A DNA stretch of 64,000 bases from DATHBD01 sp035296325. Its GTDB lineage: Bacteria > Actinomycetota > Actinomycetes > Mycobacteriales > Micromonosporaceae. The stretch's first letter is position 1. Each line of letters opens with the position of its first letter. The stretch covers positions 1 to 64,000 of the forward strand of contig DATHBD010000015.1 of NCBI GenBank assembly GCA_035296325.1, read 5' to 3'. Positions 8,059 through 16,011 of this stretch are shown in pieces. A program made the position numbers and the translations under genes. The notes beneath the pieces were generated by a model that did not search any database, was not told the origin of the DNA, and was given only the letters and a program-made list of their open reading frames with translations.

Positions 8059-8814
8059 TCAATCCCCGGGCGCGCCACCGGCCGCCATACTGCCGCGATC
8101 CGAAAGGGCCGGCGAGCAGCAGTCGGAGCATCCGCCCGCGGGCGTGTCACCGCCCCGGGCCCGGCTCTGGGTGGTGGCCGAGGCGCAGCAGCTGTCCCCG
8201 CGCCACGCCTCGCGGCCCTCCCTGACCGCGACGGCGGCGATGAGCAGCGCTGCGACCGGGTCGGCCCAGGACCAGCCGAAGAGGCTGTTGACCGCCAGGC
8301 CGACGAGCACCACCGCGGAGAGGTATGTGCACAGCAGGGTCTGCTTGGAATCAGCGACCGCCGACCGGGATCGGAGTTCGCGGCCGGCGCGGCGCTGCGC
8401 GTACGACAGGCCGGGCATGACGGCCAGGGACACCGCGGCCAGAATGAGACCGACCGGGGAGGGCTCGGCCTCGGCACCGCCAACGAGCGCCCGCACCGAC
8501 TCGATGCAAACGTAGCCGGCCAGAGCGAAGAACGACACGGCGATGACGCGCAGCGCGATCCTCTCGCGGGCCTGCGGATCGCGGCCGGCGAACTGCCATG
8601 CCACTGCGATCGCCGACGACACCTCGATAACCGAGTCCAGGCCGAAGCCGATCAGTGCGGTCGACGACGCGATCGTCCCGGCCGTGATCGCCACGACCGC
8701 CTCAATGACGTTGTACGTGATCGTCGCGGCGACCAGCCACCGCACCCGCCTGGCCAGGACCGTCCGCCGCGCCAGCGCTGGACCCATCGGTTGCGGTGTC
8801 AACGGCAGGCTCAT
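8059..8814 (-). CDS. cation diffusion facilitator (CDF-like) exporter with Cys-rich tail
   Basis: About 251 residues with five to six hydrophobic helices. The first contains the CDF-type ITYNVIEAVVAITAG, and the next GFGLDSVIEVSSA supplies the Asp typical of the transport site. The second half has ADSKQTLLCTYLS and WADPVAALLIAAVAV, matching TM5-TM6. Instead of the usual cytoplasmic ferredoxin-like domain it ends in a cysteine-rich tail (SCCASA...GGCSDCCSP). The start ATG 8814 overlaps the CmtR stop by one base (TGATG), so the pair is translationally coupled and probably co-induced by Cd/Pb/Zn. The convergent flavoprotein ends 31 bp away. Confidence 0.82.
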   Translation of the reverse strand: MSLPLTPQPMGPALARRTVLARRVRWLVAATITYNVIEAVVAITAGTIASSTALIGFGLDSVIEVSSAIAVAWQFAGRDPQARERIALRVIAVSFFALAGYVCIESVRALVGGAEAEPSPVGLILAAVSLAVMPGLSYAQRRAGRELRSRSAVADSKQTLLCTYLSAVVLVGLAVNSLFGWSWADPVAALLIAAVAVREGREAWRGDSCCASATTQSRARGGDTPAGGCSDCCSPALSDRGSMAAGGAPGD

Positions 8815-9143
8815 CAGCAGCAACCCTTCTGCTCAGCCTCCGGGCAGGCGGCCGGATCCACGGCCAGCACCAGGCACAGTAGGTCGCCCAGCGCGTGCGC
8901 CATCCTGGCGTCGGCCAACTCGTACCGCACCCGCCGGCCCTGCGGCACCGCGACCACCAACCCACACCCACGCAGGCACGCGAGATGGTTGGAGAGGTTC
9001 TGGCGCGTGGTGCCCAGCACCTCCGCCAGGACCGCCGGGTAACCCGGCCCGTCGCGCAGTGCCAGAAGCAGCCGGGCCCGGATCGGGTCCGACAAGGCAT
9101 GGCCGAAGCGGGCCAGGACCTGCCCGTGCGACAACGTCTCCAC
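8814..9143 (-). CDS. CmtR-type ArsR/SmtB metal sensor
   Basis: A 109-residue winged-helix repressor. The recognition helix is TRQNLSNHLACLRGCGLV, with Cys56 and Cys60, and Cys100 lies in the C-terminal tail. These three align with Cys57, Cys61 and Cys102 that bind Cd(II)/Pb(II) in Mycobacterium tuberculosis CmtR. The protein ends KGCC, adding a vicinal pair. GTG 9143 is preferred to ATG 9161/9158 because those overlap a perfect palindrome that may be its operator; a leaderless transcript is possible. It forms an operon with the CDF exporter. Confidence 0.85.
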   Translation of the reverse strand: METLSHGQVLARFGHALSDPIRARLLLALRDGPGYPAVLAEVLGTTRQNLSNHLACLRGCGLVVAVPQGRRVRYELADARMAHALGDLLCLVLAVDPAACPEAEQKGCC

Positions 9144-9157
9144 GCCACGACAGTACA

Positions 9158-9168
9158 TCATCTGATGA
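9158..9168. promoter_or_regulatory. candidate operator of the CmtR-type sensor
   Basis: TCATCTGATGA is a perfect inverted repeat (5-1-5) placed 15 bases upstream of the GTG start of the sensor. ArsR-family repressors bind short dyads at this place in autoregulated metal operons. Being so short, it could be chance. Confidence 0.35.
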
Positions 9169-9282
9169 ACTTACACCTGCCCGGACGACGAACCCGGCTC
9201 GGTACCTCGACCGGGGCAACGGAGAAGCTCAGATCGGTCCGTGACTGGCCGATGGACGGACTGAGCGCTCAGGGAGGTGCCG

Positions 9283-10896
9283 GTGCCGGCAGTGTCGTTG
9301 CCGTGGCCCCGTCGTGGGAGCGCGGTGCCCCTCACTGTGCTCGCCATGTCCGCAATGGTGGCCTTTCACCTCGCGGCACCGATCGCGCTGCCCACGAACG
9401 CCCGGCTGAGCTGGTCGGCGTCCGTCCTGTTCAGCGTGGGCACAATCGCGGCCGCCCGGCACACCGTGCGTCGGCTACCCGCCGGTGATCCGGCGCGCCG
9501 GTTCTGGTGGGCATTCGCCGCCAACGCGGCACTGATCGGCGTCGGGTACATCGTTCAGTTGCTCACCGCGACCGATGATCAACTTGCGGTGGGCAACATC
9601 ACCGGGGTACTCGGTGGGCTGGGCGCGGCGGTGGTGGTCGTGGTTATGTTGACCTACCCGTTGCAGGTGCATTCCCGCCGCGAAAAGATCTGCTTCTGGC
9701 TCGACATGGCCACCGTGATGGTAGGCGCGGCGGCATTCGGCTGGTACTTCTCCAGTCCTTCGGCGGGCCTGCGGGCGGATCTGCTCAGCCTACTGACCGG
9801 ACCCGTCGTGATGCTCGTGTGCGTCTTCGCGGTCGCAAAGCTCCTGATTTCGGGCCGACCGCCATTCAGCGCCGCCGCGGGAATGATCGGCGCGGGGGCC
9901 GCTGTCGCGGCAGGAATCGGCGCGGTGCTCGGGCCCGGGTGGCTGGCCCACGGCCGGGGCACCTGGGTGGTGGCGCTCAGTGCGCTCGGCGACGCGCTGG
10001 TGACGATCGCCGCGCTGGTACAGATCCGACAGTTGGACAACAATCCGGGAGCGCCGGCCAGAACCCGCCGCAGGCCGTACAGCACCCTGCCCTACGTGGC
10101 GCTGGCCGGTACCTTCTTCTTGCTCTCCATTGCCCTGAACGACCGTGGACTGGATTCCCGCGCCTGGTCCGTACTCGCCGGCCTGGCACTCTGCACCGCC
10201 CTTGTGGTGGCTCGGCAACTCGCTGCTTTCGCTGACAACGCCCGCCTCCTGGTGGCCGTGGACACGAAGGTCCGCGAGCTGCGTGAGGCGCAGGTCGTCC
10301 TGCACGCCGCCCTGCGGGAGCGCGACGAGCTCGCCGACCGGTTGCGCGACATGGCGTTCCACGACGATCTCACCGGACTGGCCAACCGTGCGCTGTTTCA
10401 TGACCGGCTGGCAGCCGCGCTGGCGCGGGTCCGCCGCCACCACGGGCAGGTCGTGGTGATGGCTCTCGACCTCGACGACTTCAAGCCGATCAACGACCGG
10501 TACGGACACGCAGCGGGAGACGCGATACTCCGGGAGACCGCCCAACGGCTGCGCGGCTGTCTCCGCGAGACCGACACAGTCGCGCGGCTTGGCGGTGACG
10601 AATTCGCCATCCTGCTCGATGACCTGTTGCTGACCAGCCTTGCGATGGTGGCCGAGCGGATCATCGCGTCGATGCGCCAGCCGTGTGTGGTCAACGGCGT
10701 CGCATTGACCGTCGGCATCAGCGTGGGGATCGCCCGCGCGCCGATCGAGGGCTGCACCGTGGACGGGCTACTGCACGAGGCGGACCTGGCGATGTACGAA
10801 GCGAAGGACCGCGGTAAGAACACCTACGCCGTACGGGGCTTGCCCGTACTGGACAGCGTCATATCCGCGCCGGTTGCTCAGCCGACGCTCCGGTGA
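9283..10896 (+). CDS. membrane-bound diguanylate cyclase (GGDEF)
   Basis: Makes the second messenger c-di-GMP. The 537-residue protein has about eight to ten hydrophobic segments over the first 310 residues, then a short coiled-coil (KVRELREAQVVLHAALRERDELADRL) and a GGDEF domain starting AFHDDLTGLANRALF. The active site is RLGGDEF (GGDEF at 437-441), and RETD five residues ahead is an intact allosteric inhibitory site. There is no EAL domain. AGGGAGG at 9271-9277 points to GTG 9283 rather than the in-frame GTG 9277 that it overlaps. The N-terminal membrane part is probably a sensor of unknown signal. It is monocistronic and convergent with bfr. Confidence 0.92.
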   Translation: MPAVSLPWPRRGSAVPLTVLAMSAMVAFHLAAPIALPTNARLSWSASVLFSVGTIAAARHTVRRLPAGDPARRFWWAFAANAALIGVGYIVQLLTATDDQLAVGNITGVLGGLGAAVVVVVMLTYPLQVHSRREKICFWLDMATVMVGAAAFGWYFSSPSAGLRADLLSLLTGPVVMLVCVFAVAKLLISGRPPFSAAAGMIGAGAAVAAGIGAVLGPGWLAHGRGTWVVALSALGDALVTIAALVQIRQLDNNPGAPARTRRRPYSTLPYVALAGTFFLLSIALNDRGLDSRAWSVLAGLALCTALVVARQLAAFADNARLLVAVDTKVRELREAQVVLHAALRERDELADRLRDMAFHDDLTGLANRALFHDRLAAALARVRRHHGQVVVMALDLDDFKPINDRYGHAAGDAILRETAQRLRGCLRETDTVARLGGDEFAILLDDLLLTSLAMVAERIIASMRQPCVVNGVALTVGISVGIARAPIEGCTVDGLLHEADLAMYEAKDRGKNTYAVRGLPVLDSVISAPVAQPTLR

Positions 10897-10913
10897 CCAG
10901 CGTGTCGCAGGGC

Positions 10914-11396
10914 CTACCCGGGGTCGGGGTGCTCGGTGAGGTTCTGGAGGTACAACGGCTCACCGAGGGTTTCGAGCAGCCGGAGCTGTGTCTCCAGGTA
11001 GTCGATGTGGTGCTCCTCGTCGGCCAGGATGTCCTCGAACACTTTGGCTGAGGTGACGTCAGCGACCGAACGCATGTGCTGGATTCCGCGACGCAGCCGG
11101 TCCACCGCATCCACTTCAACCAGCATGTCCGCTTTGAACTGCTCGGTCACGGTTTCGCCGATTCGCACTGGAAACAGGCGCTGGTAGTTCGGGAGCCCGT
11201 CGAGGAACAGGATGCGGTCGGTGAGGACCTCGGCGTGGCACATCTCGTCGATTGACTCTGCCCGGGTGTGCGCGGCGAGCTTCGAGTATCCCCAGTTCTC
11301 CTGGATCTTCGCGTGAAGGAAGTACTGGTTGATCGCAGTCAGCTCCGCCGTGAGCTGCTCGTTGAGGAACTCGATGACTCTGTCGTCGCCTCGCAT
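10914..11396 (-). CDS. bfr: bacterioferritin
   Basis: A heme-containing iron-storage ferritin of 160 residues. The ferroxidase ligands Glu18, Glu51 and His54, and the heme axial Met52 (ESIDEMCHAE), fall at the canonical positions. The second motif DEEHHIDYLETQL is also intact. ATG 11396 gives MRGDDRVIEFLNEQLTAELTA, the usual start. The bfd gene lies 28 bp upstream on the same strand, behind an IdeR box, which fits an iron-regulated bfd-bfr unit that stores and releases iron. Confidence 0.96.
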   Translation of the reverse strand: MRGDDRVIEFLNEQLTAELTAINQYFLHAKIQENWGYSKLAAHTRAESIDEMCHAEVLTDRILFLDGLPNYQRLFPVRIGETVTEQFKADMLVEVDAVDRLRRGIQHMRSVADVTSAKVFEDILADEEHHIDYLETQLRLLETLGEPLYLQNLTEHPDPG

Positions 11397-11424
11397 GGGT
11401 GCACTGTATATCTGTTTTGCCCCT

Positions 11425-11613
11425 TTAGCGGTCGGCACTGACCAGCGTGTTCGCAAGAGTTTCCTGGACGACCTCGTCGATCCGCTGGTGGCAGGTGCCG
11501 CACCCGGTACCGGCACCGCAGGCCTCGCCAATCGCCTCGTCACTGTGGGCGCCGCGGCGGATCACGGCGCGAAGCTCGCAGTCGCGCACCCGGGCGCAGA
11601 TGCACACATACAT
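11425..11613 (-). CDS. bfd: bacterioferritin-associated ferredoxin (BFD-like [2Fe-2S])
   Basis: A 62-residue protein with the [2Fe-2S] ligand pattern Cys4-X-Cys6 and Cys38-X2-Cys41 (MYVCICARV...GTGCGTCHQR). Bfd delivers electrons to bacterioferritin to reduce and release stored Fe(III). It is the first gene of the unit and is followed by bfr. The IdeR-like box lies 112-130 bp upstream of the start. Confidence 0.93.
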   Translation of the reverse strand: MYVCICARVRDCELRAVIRRGAHSDEAIGEACGAGTGCGTCHQRIDEVVQETLANTLVSADR

Positions 11614-11724
11614 GGCGAGCTACCCGCCGTCCGAAGCGAGCCGGATGCAGTACACCGGGCCGCCGCCACGCGGCCACGCGGCGACGATTGCGGACAGGCG
11701 ATGTACCACGGACGGCCCCCCTTA

Positions 11725-11743
11725 TATGGTTAGGCTGTCCTAA
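11725..11743. promoter_or_regulatory. IdeR/DtxR iron box
   Basis: TATGGTTAGGCTGTCCTAA matches 15 of 19 positions of the IdeR/DtxR consensus (TTAGGTTAGGCTAACCTAA). It lies upstream of bfd-bfr, where such boxes are expected. In mycobacteria IdeR with iron activates bacterioferritin genes; whether it activates or represses here is not visible. Confidence 0.8.
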
Positions 11744-11806
11744 GGTAGCGCATGGAGGCGGCGTCTGTCGCACCGCGGGCAAGGTGGGGTGGTCGCCGAC
11801 GGCGCC

Positions 11807-12565
11807 CTAGGTGGCTCCCCAGTTCAGCGACAGGCCGCTCGCGGCACGCTCAGTGCGGATCTCCATCATGCTGCCGAGGATCGTGGCCCGGTCCGCGACG
11901 ACCGCGGTGCCGTCGAGCGTGTACGTGACCCGGTCGCTGATGAACACTGGACTGCCGACAGGTTCCTGAAGGTGGCGGGCCGTGGTCGCGGCGAGGGTGC
12001 CGGGCCGAATCGTCTCGGTGGCGCGGGCGACGGCCACACCTGTGTCAGCAAGCGCGCCGTACAACGAGACCGCGCCGAAGTCGTGGTCTCGGATCCGGTC
12101 AGCGTACGGCTGGCGGACCCACGACACCTGATGGACCGCGGGCCGCCCAGCGAACTCACGTAGGCGTTCCAGCCGAAGCGCGGTGTCTCCGGCGCGGATC
12201 CGCAACCGGGTGACGGCGGTCGCCGGAGCGCGGCGCACTGTGCGGGCGAGCACGACGGTACGGACGTCGTGGCCCTGCTTCTTCAGGTCATCGGCGAGGC
12301 TCTGGAGCGCGCCCAACTGGTAGGCCAGGTGCGGCGGGGCGACGAACGTCCCGAGGCCGGGCCGCTGGAGGATCAGGCCATCGTCGCTGAGCTGCCGCAG
12401 CGCCTGCCGCAGCGTCATCAACGTCACCCCGTACGCGGCGCTCAGGTCCCGCTGAGCTGGAAGCGCCTGGCCCGGTGCGTAGTGGCCGGCCCGGATCTTC
12501 GCGGCGAGGTCGGCGGCGATGGCCCGGTACCTCGCCCCGGATTTCGCCTCAGACACGGGAACCAC
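11807..12565 (-). CDS. GntR-family regulator, HutC/UTRA type
   Basis: A 252-residue regulator. Residues about 10-75 form the GntR winged helix (YRAIAADLAAKIRAGHYAPG, LPAQRDLSAAYGVTLMTLRQALRQL, GTFVAPP). From about 95 onwards a UTRA ligand-binding domain follows (DTALRLERLREFAGRPAVHQVSWVR..., ending LDGTAVVADRATILGSMMEIRTER). It starts 3 bp after the trpA stop, so it is the third gene of trpB-trpA-gntR and probably controls that operon through the palindrome at 14577-14611 (inference). GTG 12565 or GTG 12556 could be the start. The ligand is unknown; tryptophan or a precursor is plausible. Confidence 0.88.
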   Translation of the reverse strand: MVPVSEAKSGARYRAIAADLAAKIRAGHYAPGQALPAQRDLSAAYGVTLMTLRQALRQLSDDGLILQRPGLGTFVAPPHLAYQLGALQSLADDLKKQGHDVRTVVLARTVRRAPATAVTRLRIRAGDTALRLERLREFAGRPAVHQVSWVRQPYADRIRDHDFGAVSLYGALADTGVAVARATETIRPGTLAATTARHLQEPVGSPVFISDRVTYTLDGTAVVADRATILGSMMEIRTERAASGLSLNWGAT

Positions 12566-12568
12566 GGG

Positions 12569-13372
12569 TCACGGCGGGCCGTCCTCCTCGTCGATCGCTC
12601 GGCGCATTCTAGCGAGGTACGCCGCGACCTCGGCCGGGGTTGCCCCGTCGAGGATGCGGCGCAGCACCGCCGCACCGACGATGACGCCGTCGGCACTCCG
12701 GGCAGCAGCAGCCGCCTGCTCCGGCGTCGAAACGCCGAAGCCCAGCAGCACCGGAAGGTCCGTGCCGGCCCGGACCCGCGCGACGAGGTCCGCCGCCGAG
12801 CCGGCCAGCTCCGCCCGCTCCCCCGTCGTGCCCATCACCGACACTGCGTAGACGAAGCCGCGGCTGCGCCGCCCGATCTCGTCCAGCCGCGGGCGCGGGG
12901 TCGCCGGTGCGGCGAGGAGGGCCAGGTCGACGCCTGCGGCCGCGGTGCCGGCCGCCAGCTCGTCGACCTCGTCGAGCGGCAGGTCGGGCACGATCAGGCC
13001 GGCGACGCCCGCGGCAGCGAGCGCTGCGCCGAACTGGTCCGGGCCGTCGCGCAGCGCCAGGTTGCCGTAGGTGCTCACGACCAGCGGCGGTAGGTCGGCG
13101 GCCAAGCGGGCGAGCTCGGCGAGGACGCCGTGCGCGGTGGCGCCGTTGGCCAGTGCCGTTTCGGTGGCCTGCTGAACGGTGACCCCGTCGAGCGTCGGAT
13201 CGGAGAACGGCAGGCCGACCTCGATCGCGTCGGCACCTGCGTCGGCGAACGCCCGCAGGTGGGCGGCCCAGTTCGCAGTGACGCAACCGGTGAGGTAGGG
13301 CATCAGCAGTCTGCGGCCAGCGTCCCGACGGCTGCGTAGGTGTGCTTCAAGCCGTCCGATCTCGGGCGTCAC
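12569..13372 (-). CDS. trpA: tryptophan synthase alpha chain
   Basis: Cleaves indole-3-glycerol phosphate to indole and glyceraldehyde 3-phosphate. The 267-residue TIM barrel shows GADAIEVGLPFSDPTLDG (catalytic Glu and Asp), VAGLIVPDLPLDE, RGFVYAVSVMGTTG (loop 6 region) and VLLGFGVSTPEQ (phosphate site). GTG 13372 overlaps the trpB stop as GTGA, which couples translation of the two subunits. No trpC, trpD, trpE or trpF lies nearby, so this is a detached trpBA pair. Confidence 0.95.
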   Translation of the reverse strand: MTPEIGRLEAHLRSRRDAGRRLLMPYLTGCVTANWAAHLRAFADAGADAIEVGLPFSDPTLDGVTVQQATETALANGATAHGVLAELARLAADLPPLVVSTYGNLALRDGPDQFGAALAAAGVAGLIVPDLPLDEVDELAAGTAAAGVDLALLAAPATPRPRLDEIGRRSRGFVYAVSVMGTTGERAELAGSAADLVARVRAGTDLPVLLGFGVSTPEQAAAAARSADGVIVGAAVLRRILDGATPAEVAAYLARMRRAIDEEDGPP

Positions 13373-14562
13373 ATCAGCTCCAACATGGCCGCGGTGTCCT
13401 TGTCGCCGCGCCCGGACAGGGTCAGCAGCACCGTCGTGCCCGGCGGGAGCTCGCCGGTACCGGCCGCGCGGATCACCCACGCGACCGCATGCGCCGACTC
13501 GAGCGCCGGAATGATGCCCTCCGCCCGGGCCAACCGCATTGCGGCGGCAACCGCCTCGGCATCGGTGACTGTCTCGTATCGAGCCCGACCGAGGTCGCGC
13601 AGGTGGGCGTGCTCCGGCCCGACGCCGGGATAGTCCAGCCCAGCGGCGACCGAGTGCGCCTCGCTGATCTGACCGTCGCTGTTCTGCAGGAACAGCGACC
13701 GCGCTCCGTGCAGCACGCCGGGGCTGCCGAGGCTCGCGCCGGCGCCGCCCACCGCCTCGACGCCGACCAGCCGGGCGGACGTGTCGACGAACCCGGCGAA
13801 CGTGCCCGCGGCGTTGGAGCCGCCGCCCACGCACGCCACCACGTGGTCGGGCACCCCGCTACCCAGGTTCGCCGCGCACTGCCGGCGCGCCTCGTCACCG
13901 ATGACTCGCTGGAATTCCCGCACCATCCACGGGTATGGGTGCGGGCCCACGACCGATCCCATGCAGTAGAACGATTCCGCGGTCGCGCCGACCCAGTGCC
14001 GCATCGCCTCGCTGGTGGCGTCCTTGAGGGTGCGGCTGCCGGTCCGGACGGGAACCACCTCGGCACCCAGGACTCGCATCCGGACCACGTTGAGCGCCTG
14101 CCGCTCCACGTCGCGTTCGCCCATGAACACCGTCGCCCCGAGGCCGAGCAGCGCGGCGGCGGTCGCGGTCGCGACACCGTGCTGGCCGGCGCCCGTCTCG
14201 GCGAGGAGCCGGGTACGGCCCATCCGCCGGGCCAACAACGCCTGCCCCAGGACATTGTTGATCTTGTGTGAGCCGGTGTGGACAAGGTCCTCACGCTTGA
14301 GCAGCAGGTTGATGCCCAGTTCTGCGGACAGCCGCCAAGCCGGCGTCAACGGCGTCGGCCGGCCGGCGTACACGGCCAGCAACGTCGCGAGGGTGCCCCG
14401 GAAGCCCGGGTCCGCCCAGGCATCGCGGAACGCCTCCTCCACCTCCCGGCACGCCGGCACGAGCGACTCGGGGACGTAGCCGCCACCGAATTCGCCGAAC
14501 CGGCCGCGCTCCGACGGGTCGCCCATCAACCCGGGCCGCTGATGCACCGCAACCTCGCCCAC
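13369..14562 (-). CDS. trpB: tryptophan synthase beta chain
   Basis: Condenses indole with serine, using PLP. At 397 residues it is the usual TrpB1 length. The PLP lysine is Lys100 in LVHTGSHKINN; ETGAGQHG, the phosphate-binding GGGSNAAG and the C-terminal SGRGDKD are all intact. GTG 14562 is supported by AGGAGG six bases upstream. The leader is only about 30 nt and contains a repeated AGTTCTAGA element, one copy of which abuts the ribosome site. It heads the trpB-trpA-gntR operon. Confidence 0.96.
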   Translation of the reverse strand: MGEVAVHQRPGLMGDPSERGRFGEFGGGYVPESLVPACREVEEAFRDAWADPGFRGTLATLLAVYAGRPTPLTPAWRLSAELGINLLLKREDLVHTGSHKINNVLGQALLARRMGRTRLLAETGAGQHGVATATAAALLGLGATVFMGERDVERQALNVVRMRVLGAEVVPVRTGSRTLKDATSEAMRHWVGATAESFYCMGSVVGPHPYPWMVREFQRVIGDEARRQCAANLGSGVPDHVVACVGGGSNAAGTFAGFVDTSARLVGVEAVGGAGASLGSPGVLHGARSLFLQNSDGQISEAHSVAAGLDYPGVGPEHAHLRDLGRARYETVTDAEAVAAAMRLARAEGIIPALESAHAVAWVIRAAGTGELPPGTTVLLTLSGRGDKDTAAMLELM

Positions 14563-14576
14563 AACACGCCTCCTAG

Positions 14577-14611
14577 AGTTCTAGATTTCACGAGACAGTT
14601 CTAGAACTGTC
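14577..14611. promoter_or_regulatory. palindromic operator region of trpB-trpA-gntR
   Basis: GACAGTTCTAGAACTGTC (14594-14611) is a perfect 18-bp palindrome. Its half AGTTCTAGA recurs exactly 20 bp closer to trpB (14577-14585), two helical turns away and touching the ribosome site. The arrangement suggests a dimeric repressor bound at two stacked sites, most likely the GntR/UTRA protein encoded third in the operon. Confidence 0.7.
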
Positions 14612-14754
14612 GGATGAGAGTGTGGCACAGCGCCGACCGGCGCACCAGCCCGGCCGTTCCTCAAATCCGCTGTCGGCGTGGTCCGCGCGGTCGCGTCCTT
14701 CACCGAGGCGGCGCCTTGGACGCTCGGCGTTGTTCCGGCTCGAAAGGCAGCGCT

Positions 14755-15240
14755 TCACTCCGGGCGGAGATCCGTAACCGGTAGGCCGTACTCGGCCCGC
14801 AGGTTTGCGGCCACAAGCGACCGGTGGCATGCCTGCGGGTCGCGCTCGACGCAGAACAGGGCGGTCACCGAGTCGTTCGGAAACTCTGCCACGATGGCGC
14901 CGAGGTCGAACGGGTCGAGGATCTCGCGGGCGTAGCGCTCGGCGTACTCGGGCGCCAGCGCGATGCGGTCGCGCTTGCCCACGCCTTGGCGGTCGTCCTC
15001 GCGGTACTGGAGATGCCGCAGCTCGGTCGTCGGCGCCAGACCCTTGATATGCCGGTAGCCGATGCCCTCCGCATCGAGCGCGCGTTGGAGCCGGACCGAG
15101 TTCGCCCAGGAGTAGTCGGGGCCGCGCACGCCGCGGCGCTGGCGGAGGTCGAGCAGCAGCCCCACGCCGCCGCCGGTGAGCCGCTGGAGGAAGGTTCCGG
15201 CCGTGAAGCCGTAGACGCCGATCGTCGCGATGCGCTTCAT
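14755..15240 (-). CDS. DUF488 family protein
   Basis: A 161-residue protein starting MKRIATIGVYGFTAGTFLQR. It has the DUF488 hallmarks: LLLDLRQRRGVRGPDYSWAN (substrate/anion loop), then VTALFCVERDPQACHRSLVAANL near the C terminus. The ALFC-E-x-x-x-x-CHR motif with paired Cys and Arg is the family signature. Function is unknown; some members lie beside DNA-repair or stress genes. It is divergent from the DinB-like gene at 15397 and separated from it by about 156 bp. Confidence 0.85.
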   Translation of the reverse strand: MKRIATIGVYGFTAGTFLQRLTGGGVGLLLDLRQRRGVRGPDYSWANSVRLQRALDAEGIGYRHIKGLAPTTELRHLQYREDDRQGVGKRDRIALAPEYAERYAREILDPFDLGAIVAEFPNDSVTALFCVERDPQACHRSLVAANLRAEYGLPVTDLRPE

Positions 15241-15396
15241 CCCGCTGACGTCCCGATCCGGTGCGACCCCGCCCGCAAGTCGTCCATGACCGCAGTATGC
15301 CCGGTACTCGGGTGCGCCAGAGGCAATAGCGGAAGCGACCATCGTGCCTCGGGAATCAGGCGACGATCGACACCTGTTGCGGTTCCGGGCAACGTC

Positions 15397-15951
15397 ATGC
15401 AGGCTCCCTCCATGCCGTTCCACGGTGAGCCTGGCGCAGAGCGTTCCGATACCTTCGGCCTCGCGGTCGACTACCTCGACTGGTACGGCAGGGTCCTGCT
15501 GCGACGGTTGGAAGGGCTGACTCCCGATCAACAGACGGTGTCGGTCGTCCCGACGGGCTGGTCGGCGCTCGGGCTTCTGAAGCACTCCGCCGCGACACAC
15601 CGATTCTGGATTCGGCACGTCTTCGCCGGCGAGGACGTGGACTTCACCTGGCCCGGTTCGGCGGAACTGGAGTGGCAGGTGACCATTGACGAAGGTCCTG
15701 AGCGAATCACGCGGTTCTTCCGTGACGAGCATGCCCACTGCCTGGACGTGCTGCGCGCGGGGAGTCCGGATGACGTCTCGGCGCGCGACTACGGCGCCGG
15801 CGTCAGACCCACATTGGCGTGGGTACTGCTGCATTTGCTGCAGGAATCCGCGCGGCACGCGGGACACCTCGACATCAGTCGAGAACTCACGGACGGCAGC
15901 ACTCACCTGGACCAGGACGATCTGCCTGGCCAAGATCGAGCCCACGGCTGA
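15397..15951 (+). CDS. DinB/DUF664 family protein (thiol-transferase superfamily)
   Basis: A protein of about 184 residues, four-helix DinB-like. The N-terminal helix runs LAVDYLDWYGRVLLRRLEGLT, followed by WSALGLLKHSAATHRFWIRHVF, whose first His is a typical metal ligand. HLLQESARHAGHLDISREL in the last helix gives the C-terminal HxxxH pattern (ARHAGHLD). Many actinobacterial members are mycothiol- or bacillithiol-dependent transferases, but DUF664 members are largely uncharacterised. The start could be ATG 15397 or 15412. Confidence 0.8.
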   Translation: MQAPSMPFHGEPGAERSDTFGLAVDYLDWYGRVLLRRLEGLTPDQQTVSVVPTGWSALGLLKHSAATHRFWIRHVFAGEDVDFTWPGSAELEWQVTIDEGPERITRFFRDEHAHCLDVLRAGSPDDVSARDYGAGVRPTLAWVLLHLLQESARHAGHLDISRELTDGSTHLDQDDLPGQDRAHG

Positions 15952-16011
15952 AGTGGTCGCCGAGCGTGTCCTCCGGCATGAACGACGTCACCGGCGCACC
16001 CGCGAGAGGGC

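Noticed and set aside
9271..9279. GTG 9277 as start of the diguanylate cyclase
   Set aside because: It overlaps the AGGGAGG ribosome site itself; GTG 9283 has correct spacing.
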